A stretch of DNA of 64,000 nt from positions 1-64,000 of the forward strand of contig JNWL01000003.1 in the NCBI GenBank assembly GCA_000716465.1, read 5' to 3'. Shown piece after piece: positions 1-8,501 of this stretch. A program made the position numbers and the translations under genes. The notes below the pieces were generated by a model. It was not told the DNA's origin and searched no databases. It saw only the letters and a list, made by a program, of their open reading frames with translations. The stretch is from Streptomyces bikiniensis. GTDB taxonomy: Bacteria > Actinomycetota > Actinomycetes > Streptomycetales > Streptomycetaceae. Numbering within the stretch: position 1 is the stretch's first letter; each line of letters begins with the position of its first letter.

Positions 1-2
1 AG

Positions 3-1529
3 GTGGAGCGGCGGCATCTGGTGTACTACCGGGAGCTGGCCCGGCGGACCGATCCGGAGCTGCGGGGGCCGGGGCAGGTCGCCGCCATCGCCCGCTTCGA
101 GCGGGAGCACGACAACCTGCGCGGTGCCCTGCGGACCGCCGTGGCGCGCGGCGACGAGCAGGAGGTCCTCTGCCTCGTCCACTGCCTCGGCTGGTTCTGG
201 CAGCTGCGCAACCACCACGTGGACGCCCGCACCTGGGCCGCGGAGGCCGGACGCCTCGGACCCGACCCGTTCCGGGAGCCCGTCCGGCGCGCGGAACCGC
301 TCGACGGGCGGTGCGTGGACGTGCCGCCGCCGTGGACCGGCGAACGCCTCCGGGAGGCCCGGCGCGGCGGCCGCCTGTACGCGCTCGCCACCCAGGGCGG
401 CGCGGGCGCCACCGCCCTCGAACGCCCCGAGACCCGCGCCCGGCTCTCCGCCCTCGTCTCCGCGTACCGCCCCGGCCTGCCGCAGACCTGCCGGCAGCCG
501 GGCACCATGTGGTACTTCGCCCGCCTGATGACCGGGGAACTCACCACCCTCGACGAGGCCCTCACGGAGATCGTCGACGCCTGCCGCGACCGGGCTCCCG
601 GCTGGGACCTGGGCTTCGCCCTCCTCATGCGCGCCAAGCTCGCCGGTCGCGGCGCCGACGCCGAGGAAGCCCTCGTCCTCTTCGAGGCCGCCGGGGACTC
701 CTGGGGCACCGCGGAGTCCCTCGCCGCCCGGGGCGAGGCCTACGAGCAGGACGGCAGGCTCCCCGAGGCCGCCGCCGACTTCGAACGGGCCACGGCCGCC
801 GCCGCCCGGGTGGGCGCGCGCTCCCAGGTGCCCGTCTTCACCGCCCGCCTGGCCGCCGTACGGCTCCGGCTCGGGGGCGGGGGATGCGAAGGCGGCCGGC
901 CCGAAGGCGACCCGGCGGCCGAACGGCTCCTGGCCGAGGCCGCCGACGAGGCCGGGAAGTGGGGCGCCGAGGCCGCCGGCGCCGCCCGGACGCTGCTCGT
1001 CCAGCACTACGCCCACACCGGACGCACCGACCTCGCCCGCGCCCAGCTCACCCTGCTGGAGGGCGAGTTCGGAGAGGCCGTCCCGGCGCTCTTCCGGGGC
1101 CTGGTCGGCGGGACGTGGGCGTGGCTCGACTGCGTGGACGGCCTGTACGACCGGGCCGTCGGGCGGCTCGCCCGCGCCGTCGTGGACGTGGAGACCCTGG
1201 CCCATCTGGTCGCCCCGTACCTCGTCGTCGCCCAGTTCGGCACCGCCGCGTGGGCCCGCGGCGGGCGGGGCGGGCCGGGCGACGCCGAGGCCGGGGCCCG
1301 GTTCCTCGGCGCGTACGACGCCCACGCCGGGGTCGGCAGCGGCAGCTTCCGCCCCTTCACCCCGGAGACGGATGCCCTGATCCGCACCCGCGCGGAGGAG
1401 GTCCTGCGCGGGGCCCTCGCCCCCGAGGCGTACGCCCGCCACCACGAGGAAGGGGCGGCCCTGTCCCTCAGGGCCGCCGCCGACCTCGTACGACAGCCCT
1501 GGGAGACCCCGGGCGGAGGCTTCGAGTGA
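3..1529 (+). CDS. C-terminal part of an AfsR/LuxR-like TPR-type transcriptional regulator (5' truncated)
   Basis: The reading frame is open to the window edge, so the start lies outside and only about 508 C-terminal residues are visible. The first 90 residues (FEREHDNLRGALR, then LGWFWQLRNHHVDAR) match the region after the NB-ARC-type ATPase of SARP/AfsR and large LuxR regulators. The rest is Ala/Leu/Arg-rich helical repeat of TPR type (for example AAGDSWGTAESLAARGEAYEQ). Any DNA-binding and ATPase domains would lie upstream and cannot be checked. The stop overlaps the GTG of the next gene, so the two are probably translationally coupled. Confidence 0.7.
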   Translation: MERRHLVYYRELARRTDPELRGPGQVAAIARFEREHDNLRGALRTAVARGDEQEVLCLVHCLGWFWQLRNHHVDARTWAAEAGRLGPDPFREPVRRAEPLDGRCVDVPPPWTGERLREARRGGRLYALATQGGAGATALERPETRARLSALVSAYRPGLPQTCRQPGTMWYFARLMTGELTTLDEALTEIVDACRDRAPGWDLGFALLMRAKLAGRGADAEEALVLFEAAGDSWGTAESLAARGEAYEQDGRLPEAAADFERATAAAARVGARSQVPVFTARLAAVRLRLGGGGCEGGRPEGDPAAERLLAEAADEAGKWGAEAAGAARTLLVQHYAHTGRTDLARAQLTLLEGEFGEAVPALFRGLVGGTWAWLDCVDGLYDRAVGRLARAVVDVETLAHLVAPYLVVAQFGTAAWARGGRGGPGDAEAGARFLGAYDAHAGVGSGSFRPFTPETDALIRTRAEEVLRGALAPEAYARHHEEGAALSLRAAADLVRQPWETPGGGFE

Positions 1530-2107
1530 CCGACCACCACCCGTACCGGATCGGGACCCGGCGGGGAGACCTGTACGTGCTCTGGCGCCGGGGCGAGGGC
1601 GACGACCGCGATGCCGTGGCCGCCGACGACCGGGGGCGGCTCCTCGCCTTCCACGCCGTCGGCCCGGCCGAGGAGCACTGCGCCCGGCACCGCTGGGACT
1701 TCGTGACGGACGCGGAGTCGTACCTGGACCTGGAACCCGTGGGGGAGTGGGTCCGCGTTCCCGGGCCCGTCCCTGCGGCACCGCTCCTGGAGGCGTGGAA
1801 CTTCTTCGAGGACCTGGCGCGGGGTGTGGACACCGCCCTCGCCCTCCCGGCCCAGGACGCGGTCCACGACGCCGCCTACGACCGGTTCTTCGAGGCCGGC
1901 GACGGCGGGCTCTGGACGGCCGCCGAGGCCACTGCCGCGCACGACCTGCTCCGCACGGGCCTCGCCCTCTGGGAGGAGGCGGTGCGCGGAGCCGTCGTAC
2001 CGGACGCGCACCTGCTCGTCCGGCGGGCCGGCGCCGGGTCCCCTCCGGCCCCGGATGCGTTCTCGCCGACCGGACACGAGAATGGCCAGTGCCGGACGAA
2101 CACGTAG
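1526..2107 (+). CDS. hypothetical protein, coupled to upstream regulator
   Basis: This is a 193-residue acidic soluble protein with no recognised domain. GTG is chosen as start because it overlaps the preceding stop codon (GTGA), a usual arrangement for coupled genes. It has no signal peptide or membrane segment. Trp-rich stretches occur (LYVLWRRGEGDD, LLEAWNFFEDLARG). Codon use is typical of the neighbours. The function is unknown; position suggests co-expression with the regulator. Confidence 0.7.
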   Translation: MTDHHPYRIGTRRGDLYVLWRRGEGDDRDAVAADDRGRLLAFHAVGPAEEHCARHRWDFVTDAESYLDLEPVGEWVRVPGPVPAAPLLEAWNFFEDLARGVDTALALPAQDAVHDAAYDRFFEAGDGGLWTAAEATAAHDLLRTGLALWEEAVRGAVVPDAHLLVRRAGAGSPPAPDAFSPTGHENGQCRTNT

Positions 2108-2115
2108 GAGGCGGC

Positions 2116-2316
2116 ATGAACGCTGAGCCCGACAAGACGTCCCAGGGGGACTTCCCGACGCCCGACCGGCTGCTGCACGCCGGATCGGAGGGGGAGTTCA
2201 CGGCGGAGGACCTGGTCCTCGCCTCCGGCCGTGACGTGACCCCGAAGAACCTCGCCTGGGCGGAACGCCGCATGGCGGAGAAGGGGCGCGCTTCCATGGA
2301 CGAGCTCCTGCCCTAG
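2116..2316 (+). CDS. small conserved hypothetical protein (66 aa)
   Basis: A strong Shine-Dalgarno sequence (TAGGAGG) lies just before the ATG, and the gene starts 8 nt after the preceding stop, so it is likely the third gene of the same transcript. The 66 residues are charged and soluble (FTAEDLVLASGRDVTPKNLAW, then RRMAEKGRASMDELLP). There are no Cys motifs and no membrane segment. No family is recognised. Confidence 0.7.
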   Translation: MNAEPDKTSQGDFPTPDRLLHAGSEGEFTAEDLVLASGRDVTPKNLAWAERRMAEKGRASMDELLP

Positions 2317-2548
2317 CGCGTGTTTCGTCGGTCCCGGCCCGGGCGCGCGCCGCCCCGGTCCGGGGCCGACGCGCGCGCGGGCCCGTAGTGCAGGACGGCG
2401 TACGCCACACCGCCGACGCGCGCGCCCGGAGCCGGGCGCCGGGCCCGCCGGCCGACCCCTGCGAAGGACGCGTCCGCGGCGGCCGGACGGAAGAAGGGAC
2501 GTCGGAGTCGCCGGAACGCAGGCGGACCGCTCCCACGGGAGGTGCGGC

Positions 2549-3142
2549 ATGACCCGCCTCGAGCCACGGGACGGCGACGGCGCCCCGCGGGGGTCGGAAC
2601 CCTCCGGACGCGCCGCCCTGGTCCTCCTCCTGACGCTCGCCCTGCTCTGCGGCGCCGTCGTCGCCGGAGCGCTCTGGAAGGCCGGGGCCGACGCCGACCG
2701 CGAGCGCGCCGCCCACCGGCACCGGGTGACGGCGACCACGACCGGCCCGGCCAGGGAACCGGCCGCCTCCACCCGGTACGGCACGGAGCCGTACGCCCTC
2801 GCACCGGCGACCTGGGAGCACCCCGAGCGCGTACGCCGGTCCGGGACCGTCCACGTCCCGCCCCGGACGCCCCCGGGTCGGACCGTGACCGTCTGGGTGG
2901 ACGACGCGGGGACCCCCGTCCGGGCCCCCGGCGACGCCGCGAGCCGTTCGCTGACCGCGGTCTCCGGCGGCATCGCGGTGGCGGGTGCCGTCGGAGCGGC
3001 GGGGGCCGGCGCCCTCCTCCTCGTACGGCGGACGGCCGAGGGGCGCCGGTACGCCGCGTGGGAGCGGGAGTGGGAGCGGGTGGAGCCCGTCTGGTCCGGA
3101 AGGCTCCGCCGCGACAGCGACGCGGGAACGGACGACGACTGA
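2549..3142 (+). CDS. Rv1733c-like two-TM membrane protein
   Basis: This 197-residue protein has a short Arg/Asp-rich N-terminus, a first membrane segment at about residues 23-45 (AALVLLLTLALLCGAVVAGAL), a central extracytoplasmic region of about 90 residues, and a second membrane segment at about 138-160 (GGIAVAGAVGAAGAGALLLV). The last 35 residues are charged and cytosolic. The architecture resembles the Rv1733c membrane protein family, common in Streptomyces, whose function is unknown. The RBS GGGAGGTG lies 5 nt before the ATG. It is monocistronic and converges with the rhodanese gene. Confidence 0.75.
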   Translation: MTRLEPRDGDGAPRGSEPSGRAALVLLLTLALLCGAVVAGALWKAGADADRERAAHRHRVTATTTGPAREPAASTRYGTEPYALAPATWEHPERVRRSGTVHVPPRTPPGRTVTVWVDDAGTPVRAPGDAASRSLTAVSGGIAVAGAVGAAGAGALLLVRRTAEGRRYAAWEREWERVEPVWSGRLRRDSDAGTDDD

Positions 3143-3164
3143 GGTCGGTGGTCGTCACCCGGAA

Positions 3165-3179
3165 CATGCTTCGAGCATG
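3165..3179. terminator. short hairpin between convergent genes
   Basis: CATGCT-TCG-AGCATG forms a 6-bp stem with a 3-nt loop, 22 nt after the Rv1733c-like gene and facing the end of the rhodanese gene. It has no U-tract, as is usual in Streptomyces. Weak evidence. Confidence 0.3.
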
Positions 3180-3252
3180 CGCGGCCGGGCGGCGGGGTGG
3201 CGGGGCGCACGGGGAGGCGCGCGGCGGCCGGACCCCCGCCCCGGCCCGCGGG

Positions 3253-3828
3253 TCAGCGGCCGCGCAGTGCGGCGAGGGACGCTTCGAGGTCGGCGGCCCG
3301 GGGGCGGTTGTGGGGCAGCCTGCCGAGCACGACGGCCATGCCGCAGGTGTCGGTCACCGCCGAGAGGACGAGACCGGCGGCGATGCCCGCGGAGAGCAGC
3401 TGGAAGGCCGGGTGCACGAGCAGCCCGAGGAGCAGTCCGAGGAGGACGACGGCGCCGGCGGCGAGGCGGACCTGCCGCTCCATGGCCCAGGAGGCGCGCG
3501 GGCCGCCTCCGGAGCGGCGCAGGTCGTGACCGCCGGCGGCCCAGGCGCCGGTGCCGCCGGCGAGGGTGGCGGCGGTGACGCCGTGCCCGGCGAGGGTCCG
3601 GCAGGCGTTCTCCGAGCGGGCGCCGGAGGCGCAGACCACCAGGACCTCTCCGCGGTCGGCGGCCCCGCGGAGCTCGGGCAGGGCGTCCTCGATCCGGTCC
3701 AGGGGGATGTTGAGCGCGCCGGGCAGGTGGCCGCTCGCGAACTCGCCCGGGGTGCGCACGTCGATCACGGTCAGCTCGTGCAGGCGGGCGCGTGCCTCGT
3801 CGGTACCGAGGGCGGTGGGCGTGGTCAT
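3253..3828 (-). CDS. rhodanese-like sulfurtransferase with C-terminal DUF2892 membrane domain
   Basis: The protein is 191 aa. Residues 8-105 are a rhodanese domain: VIDVRTPGEFASGHLPGALN, then the active-site loop CASGAR with catalytic Cys66. Residues 118-170 form two membrane helices (LAAGAVVLLGLLLGLL and SAGIAAGLVLSAV), the DUF2892 module often fused to rhodaneses. It should bind sulfane sulfur (persulfide) on Cys66 at the inner membrane face. The ATG at 3828 is chosen because the domain begins there; the longer frame upstream is Pro/Arg-rich noncoding sequence. A palindrome resembling CsoR/CstR operators lies 54 nt upstream, fitting control by persulfide or copper stress. No regulator gene is nearby. 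Confidence 0.88.
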   Translation of the reverse strand: MTTPTALGTDEARARLHELTVIDVRTPGEFASGHLPGALNIPLDRIEDALPELRGAADRGEVLVVCASGARSENACRTLAGHGVTAATLAGGTGAWAAGGHDLRRSGGGPRASWAMERQVRLAAGAVVLLGLLLGLLVHPAFQLLSAGIAAGLVLSAVTDTCGMAVVLGRLPHNRPRAADLEASLAALRGR

Positions 3829-3881
3829 GGCGGAATGCGGTCCTTGTCTGTCGGCGGGGCCCGCGCGGGGCAGGACCACTT

Positions 3882-3895
3882 TACCCCCGGGGGTA
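3882..3895 (-). promoter_or_regulatory. CsoR/CstR-type operator upstream of the rhodanese gene
   Basis: TACCCCCGGGGGTA is a perfect 14-bp palindrome. TA-flanked C-tract/G-tract inverted repeats are the known pattern bound by CsoR/CstR/FrmR-family repressors, and rhodaneses are classic CstR targets. A possible -10 (TAAAGT on the minus strand) overlaps its downstream edge, a position suited to repression. Confidence 0.6.
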
Positions 3896-4051
3896 TTGCG
3901 GGAGTGTTTCCGGAACGTGGTGCGGTGGCTGGACGCGAGGGCTGGACGCGGTGTACGGACGCGGTGGTCGCACGTGATGACGGGGTCCGGACGCGGACCC
4001 GGGCGGGTCGGGTCCGCGAACCCTCCCGGCGGCGGCGGGTTCGCAGCGGAC

Positions 4052-4147
4052 GTCCACCACACCCTCGACGGCCCGTGCCGGCCGGGTCGCCCGGGAAAGG
4101 GAGGCCTCGGGACCGATCACGACCGGGGGCGAGGTCATCAGCTCCCC
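4052..4147 (-). pseudogene. remnant of a CBS-BON domain protein
   Basis: On the minus strand the frame reads GELMTSPPVVIGPEASLSRA, the typical first strand and loop of a CBS domain, and within ten residues reads AVEGVVDVRCE, which resembles the last strand of a BON domain. A normal CBS-CBS-BON protein has about 150 residues between these points. This looks like an internal deletion that joined the two ends. No start codon with RBS is visible. The assignment rests on short motifs only. Confidence 0.45.
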
Positions 4148-4233
4148 GGCTCGCGAGGAACCGGCCCCGGCCGTGGCGTCGAACCGTCGTGACTGCTCCC
4201 GGAGGCCGAGGCGGTGGTCGTGGAACTCCTCCC

Positions 4234-4515
4234 TCAGCGACAGGTCGGCCTCGGACGCGCCGGGCAGGGCATCGCCGAGCGCGGCTCCCGGCAGACCGTG
4301 ATCCCGTCCCCGTCGGGCAGCCGCACGTCGAGGACGGCCACGCCGGGCCACGGGGCGGGGCCCCTGGCCGGCGCCTGGGCCGCCGTCGCCGCCTCCCCGG
4401 CCGCCTCCAGGCCGGGCTCGTCGTCGATCAGGTCGCGCAGGCCCCGCCGTACCACCTCGTGGTCGTCCACGAGGAAGACCCGCGTCGGCGCGACGGCTGC
4501 CCGCTGCCCGGACAT
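4234..4515 (-). pseudogene. truncated NarL/DevR-type response regulator receiver
   Basis: The 93-residue frame begins as a proper receiver domain: [20 protein letters not shown] with the acidic pair, then [14 protein letters not shown] with the phospho-acceptor Asp63. After about residue 80 the sequence degenerates ([11 protein letters not shown]) and stops. The rest of the receiver and the LuxR-type HTH are missing, whereas intact NarL/DevR proteins are about 210-220 aa. It sits 49 nt downstream of xfp on the same strand and next to the CBS-BON remnant. It may encode a non-functional stub. Confidence 0.65.
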
Positions 4516-4564
4516 GGCGACCCCCGTGGCCGGTGGAGACGTCCCCGCCCCCCGGGATCGCCCG

Positions 4565-6976
4565 TTACGGGGCGTCCGCGTGCCGGGCGCCGGACCCGGT
4601 CCAGGTCCAGTCGGCGACCTCGGGCATGTCGGTGCCGTGCTCCCTGATCCAGGAGTGGTGGCGGGTACGGGCGTCCGCCATGGCCTGCCGCACCCCCACG
4701 GCCCGTACGCCCAGGCCGGGCACGCGGTCGATCACGTCCATCACCAGGCGGTAGCGGTCGAGGTCGTTGCGCACGACCATGTCGAAGGGGGTCGTGGTGG
4801 TGCCCATCTCCTTGTAGCCCCGCACGTGCAGGTTCGCGTGCCCGGCCCTGCGGTAGGCCAGCCGGTGCACCAGCCAGGGATAGCCGTGGTAGCCGAAGAT
4901 CACCGGCCGGTCCGTGGTGAACAGCGCGTCGTACTCCCCGTCGGTCATGCCGTGGGGATGCTCCTCGTGGGGCATGAGCCGCGTCATGTCGACCACGTTC
5001 ACCACCCGGACCGCCAGGTCGGGCAGGTGGCGCCGCAGCAGGCCCGCCGCCGCGAGCACCTCCTGGGTCGGCACGTCGCCGGCGCAGGCGAGGACCACGT
5101 CCGGCTCGCGCGTGCCGTCCTCGGTGCCCGCCCACTCCCACACCCCGGCGCCCCGGGCGCAGTGGGCGCGGGCCTCGTCCAGGGAGAGCCAGTCGAAGCA
5201 GGGCTGCTTGCCGGCGACGATCACGTTGACGTAGTCCCGGCTGCGCAGCGCGTGGTCGGCGACGGACAGCAGGGTGTTGGCGTCCGGCGGCAGGTAGACC
5301 CGGACGACCTCGGGGCTCTTGTTGAGCACGTGGTCCACGAAGCCCGGGTCCTGGTGCGAGAAGCCGTTGTGGTCCTGCCGCCACACGTGCGAGGTCAGCA
5401 GGTAGTTGAGGGAGGCGATCGGCGCCCGCCAGGGCAGGGCGCGCGAGGTCCGCAGCCACTTGATGTGCTGGTTGACCATGGAGTCGACGATGTGGACGAA
5501 CGCCTCGTAGCAGGAGAACAGCCCGTGCCGGCCGGTGAGCAGGTACCCCTCCAGCCAGCCCTGGCAGGTGTGCTCGGAGAGGATCTCCATCACGCGCCCG
5601 TGCCGGTCGAGGTGCTCGTCCGTCCTCAGGAGCGGTTCCTGCCAGGCCTTGCCGCTGGCCCCGTACACCGCCTGGAGGCGGTTCGACGCGGTCTCGTCGG
5701 GGCCGACGAGCCGGAAGTCGCGCCGGTCGGCGGTGGCGGCCATGACGGCCTCCAGGAGGTCCCCGAGGACACCGGTCGGCTCGTGCCGGGTGGCGCCCGG
5801 CTCCTCCACCGGCACGGCGAACCGCTCCAGGGGCGGCACGGGCAGGTCCCGCCGCAGCAGACCGCCGTTGGCGTGCGGGGTGGCGCCGAGCCGGCGCTCG
5901 CCGTCCGGCACGCAGGCGAGCACCCGCTCGGACGGCGCGCCGTCGTCGCCGAACAGCTCCTCGGGACGGTACGAGCGCAGCCACGCCTCCAGCTGCGCGC
6001 GGTGCTCCGCGTTCTCCCGTACGCCCGGAAGGGGGACCTGGTGGGAGCGCCAGGTGCCCTCGACGGGCAGCCCGTCCACCTCCGCCGGGCCGGTCCAGCC
6101 CTTCGGGGTGCGCAGGACGATCACCGGCCACCTCGGCCGCTCGGACGACCTGCCGTCGCGGGCCTCCCGCTGGACGTCCCGGATGCGGTCGAGCGCGGTG
6201 TCCATCGTGGCCGCCATCGCCCGGTGGACCCGGCGCGGGTCGTCGCCGGTCACGTGCAGGGGCTCGTGGCCGTAGCCCCGCAGCAGCTCGTCGAGCTCCG
6301 CCTCGGGGAGCCGGGCGAGCACGGTGGGGTTCGCGATCTTGTAGCCGTTGAGGTGCAGGATCGGCAGGACGGCCCCGTCGTGGACGGGGTCGAGGAACTT
6401 GTTCGCGTGCCAGGACGCGGCGAGCGGCCCCGTCTCCGCCTCGCCGTCGCCGATGACGCAGGCCACCAGGAGGTCCGGGTTGTCGAGGGCGGCGCCGTAC
6501 GCGTGCGCCAGGGAGTAGCCCAGCTCGCCGCCCTCGTGGATCGAGCCGGGGGTCTCGGGCGCCACGTGGCTCGGCACCCCGCCGGGGAAGGAGAACTGCC
6601 GGAACAGCCGGGCCATGCCCTCCTCGTCCCGGCTCACGTCCGGATAGACCTCGCTGTAGCTGCCCTCCAGCCAGGAGTTCGCGACCACGGCCGGGCCGCC
6701 GTGGCCGGGCCCCCACACGCACAGGGCGTCGAGGCCCCGGTTCCGGATCACCCGGTTGAGGTGGGTGTGCACGAGGTTGAGCCCCGGGGAGGTGCCCCAG
6801 TGCCCGAGCAGCCGGGGCTTGATGTGCTCCGGTTCCAGGGGCTTGCGCAGCAGCGGGTTGTCCATCAGGTAGATCTGTCCGACGGCGAGGTAGTTGGCGG
6901 CCCGCCAGTGGGCGTCGAGCGCGTCGAGCTCCTCGTCGGTCGGGGACGCGCCGTCCGGGCGCCTGTTCTTGCGCAT
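4565..6976 (-). CDS. xfp: xylulose-5-phosphate/fructose-6-phosphate phosphoketolase
   Basis: The product is 803 aa, within the usual 790-820 aa. It cleaves xylulose 5-phosphate (or fructose 6-phosphate) with phosphate to acetyl phosphate plus glyceraldehyde 3-phosphate (or erythrose 4-phosphate), using thiamine diphosphate. N-terminal hallmarks are [18 protein letters not shown] (about 58-75), GPGHGGPA (89-96), SEVYPDVS (108-115) and the ThDP/Mg motif GDGEAETGP (176-184). The central region has [18 protein letters not shown], and the C-terminus has the family [11 protein letters not shown] ending. The ATG at 6976 is preceded by GGAGGAG; the longer frame upstream is noncoding. It is divergent from the TerC gene and is followed by response-regulator and CBS debris, so it may have belonged to a larger hypoxia or energy-stress island. 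Confidence 0.95.
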   Translation of the reverse strand: MRKNRRPDGASPTDEELDALDAHWRAANYLAVGQIYLMDNPLLRKPLEPEHIKPRLLGHWGTSPGLNLVHTHLNRVIRNRGLDALCVWGPGHGGPAVVANSWLEGSYSEVYPDVSRDEEGMARLFRQFSFPGGVPSHVAPETPGSIHEGGELGYSLAHAYGAALDNPDLLVACVIGDGEAETGPLAASWHANKFLDPVHDGAVLPILHLNGYKIANPTVLARLPEAELDELLRGYGHEPLHVTGDDPRRVHRAMAATMDTALDRIRDVQREARDGRSSERPRWPVIVLRTPKGWTGPAEVDGLPVEGTWRSHQVPLPGVRENAEHRAQLEAWLRSYRPEELFGDDGAPSERVLACVPDGERRLGATPHANGGLLRRDLPVPPLERFAVPVEEPGATRHEPTGVLGDLLEAVMAATADRRDFRLVGPDETASNRLQAVYGASGKAWQEPLLRTDEHLDRHGRVMEILSEHTCQGWLEGYLLTGRHGLFSCYEAFVHIVDSMVNQHIKWLRTSRALPWRAPIASLNYLLTSHVWRQDHNGFSHQDPGFVDHVLNKSPEVVRVYLPPDANTLLSVADHALRSRDYVNVIVAGKQPCFDWLSLDEARAHCARGAGVWEWAGTEDGTREPDVVLACAGDVPTQEVLAAAGLLRRHLPDLAVRVVNVVDMTRLMPHEEHPHGMTDGEYDALFTTDRPVIFGYHGYPWLVHRLAYRRAGHANLHVRGYKEMGTTTTPFDMVVRNDLDRYRLVMDVIDRVPGLGVRAVGVRQAMADARTRHHSWIREHGTDMPEVADWTWTGSGARHADAP

Positions 6977-7199
6977 GTCTCCTCCGTCGTGTGCCTCGTG
7001 CGTCCATGAGCCCGTACGTGCATACGCGGCCGCCCGTGCGTACGGCCGGTCCCGGTGGTGCTCCCGGGGCGTCTGCCCCGTGCGTACCACCGGACACGCC
7101 CCGTCCGGCACGGGCGCGCACGCTCCATGGTGCCGTTCGAGGCCGGAGGGCGCAGACTCGGATAAAGGACCTGTCCGGGCGGACCCCTGCGAGGTCTAC

Positions 7200-8180
7200 G
7201 TGCTTGACGTGCCGTTCTGGCTCTGGGGGGCTTTCGCCGTCACGGTCGTCGTGTCGCTCACGGTCGACCTGCTGGCCCACCGCCGCGAGCACGTCATCGG
7301 GTTCAAGGAGGCGGCCGCCTGGAGCGGACTGTGGGTGGGGCTCGCCCTCGTCTTCGGCGCGGTCGTCTTCCTCGTCCTCGGCGGGACGGCCGGCACCGAG
7401 TACACCACCGCCTGGCTCCTGGAGAAGAGCCTGTCGGTCGACAACCTCTTCGTGTTCGCCCTGATCTTCGCCTACTTCAAGGTCCCCCGCGCCTACCAGC
7501 ACCGCGTGCTGTTCTTCGGCGTCATCGGAGCCCTGGTGTTCCGCGGGATCTTCCTCGCCGCCGGCGTGGCGGTGGTCAGCCGGTTCACCGCCGTCCTGTT
7601 CGTCTTCGCGGCCGTGCTCTTCTACAGCGCCTACAAGATCCTCAAGGGCGAGGAGGAGAGCTTCGACCCGGGCCGGAGCCCGGCGGTCCGGCTGCTGCGC
7701 AAGGTCGTCCCCGTACGGGACGAGTACGCCGGGACGAAGTTCTTCGTCAAGGAGGCCGGCAGGCGCGTGGCGACCCCGCTGCTCGCGGTGGTCGTGGCGA
7801 TCGAGGCCGCCGACCTGATCTTCGCCGTGGACAGCGTCCCCGCCGTGCTCGCGGTCAGCGACGACGCCTTCATCGTCTACACCAGCAACGCCTTCGCCAT
7901 CCTGGGCCTGCGCGCCCTGTACTTCATGCTCTCGGGGCTCCTCGACCGCTTCCACCACCTGGGCAAGGGTCTGGCGGTCATCCTCGCCTTCATCGGCGTC
8001 AAACTCGCCCTCCAGGCGTCCCACGAGCTCATCAGCACCTCCATACCGGAGATCCCCTCCCCGGTGAGCCTGGCCGTGATCGTCGTGGTCCTGGCGGTTT
8101 CCGTGACCCTGAGCCTGCTGCGTCCCCCCGAGGCGTCCGGCACCGGCCCGCGGGACGATCCGCCCGACCGGGAACGGTGA
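7200..8180 (+). CDS. TerC family integral membrane protein
   Basis: This is a 326-residue protein with about nine hydrophobic segments. Family signatures include the acidic membrane motif EKSLSVDNLFVFALIF and the second repeat IEAADLIFAVDSVPAVLA, both with conserved Asp/Asn, plus RALYFMLSGLLDRFHHLGKG. TerC/Alx proteins are linked to tellurite resistance and to manganese or other metal export during membrane protein metalation. GTG at 7200 is preferred because GAGG lies 6 nt before it and the first membrane helix follows at once; GTG at 7209 is an alternative. It is divergent from xfp. Confidence 0.88.
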   Translation: MLDVPFWLWGAFAVTVVVSLTVDLLAHRREHVIGFKEAAAWSGLWVGLALVFGAVVFLVLGGTAGTEYTTAWLLEKSLSVDNLFVFALIFAYFKVPRAYQHRVLFFGVIGALVFRGIFLAAGVAVVSRFTAVLFVFAAVLFYSAYKILKGEEESFDPGRSPAVRLLRKVVPVRDEYAGTKFFVKEAGRRVATPLLAVVVAIEAADLIFAVDSVPAVLAVSDDAFIVYTSNAFAILGLRALYFMLSGLLDRFHHLGKGLAVILAFIGVKLALQASHELISTSIPEIPSPVSLAVIVVVLAVSVTLSLLRPPEASGTGPRDDPPDRER

Positions 8181-8285
8181 GCGCAGGCACATGGAAAAGG
8201 TGTGAAAGCCTCGTGAGTCAACAAAGATGCTAAAAGGCTCTTAAAGGTCTTCTCAAATGTTTTCCACGGTTCTACCGTGAGATGC

Positions 8286-8480
8286 ATGACCAGCCACATG
8301 CGTGAGACCGAGCCGCGGGCCGAACACGTCTGTCCGGTCTGCCGTCGCACCGTCCACCGCGAGATCAAACGCCACAAGACCCTGGGGGTCTTCGTTCCGC
8401 TCTGGGGCCCGGGCTCGTGCCACAACCCCGACTGCACCGCGTACGAGCCTCCGCGATCCCGGCCGCGGCCCCGTCCGTGA
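8286..8480 (+). CDS. small zinc-ribbon-like protein (64 aa)
   Basis: The small frame holds CPVC and, 29 residues later, CHNPDC, together a plausible four-Cys zinc-binding site, separated by a basic stretch (HREIKRHK). The start is uncertain: GTG 8277, ATG 8286 and ATG 8298 are in frame, and none has a good RBS. The 100 nt upstream are unusually AT-rich for this genome. It ends 21 nt from the convergent MFS gene. No function is recognised. Confidence 0.55.
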   Translation: MTSHMRETEPRAEHVCPVCRRTVHREIKRHKTLGVFVPLWGPGSCHNPDCTAYEPPRSRPRPRP

Positions 8481-8501
8481 CGTGACGCGCGGGCGGACTC
8501 C

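Noticed and set aside
7000..7199. Possible manganese (yybP-ykoY) riboswitch before terC
   Set aside because: The leader is short and no conserved three-way-junction motifs could be recognised.
4428..8192. 1254-residue open frame on the minus strand over xfp and terC, and a 931-residue frame on the plus strand over xfp
   Set aside because: Both are Arg/Pro/Gly- or Val/Gly-rich shadows of xfp and terC, caused by high GC; the real products show clear family motifs in other frames.
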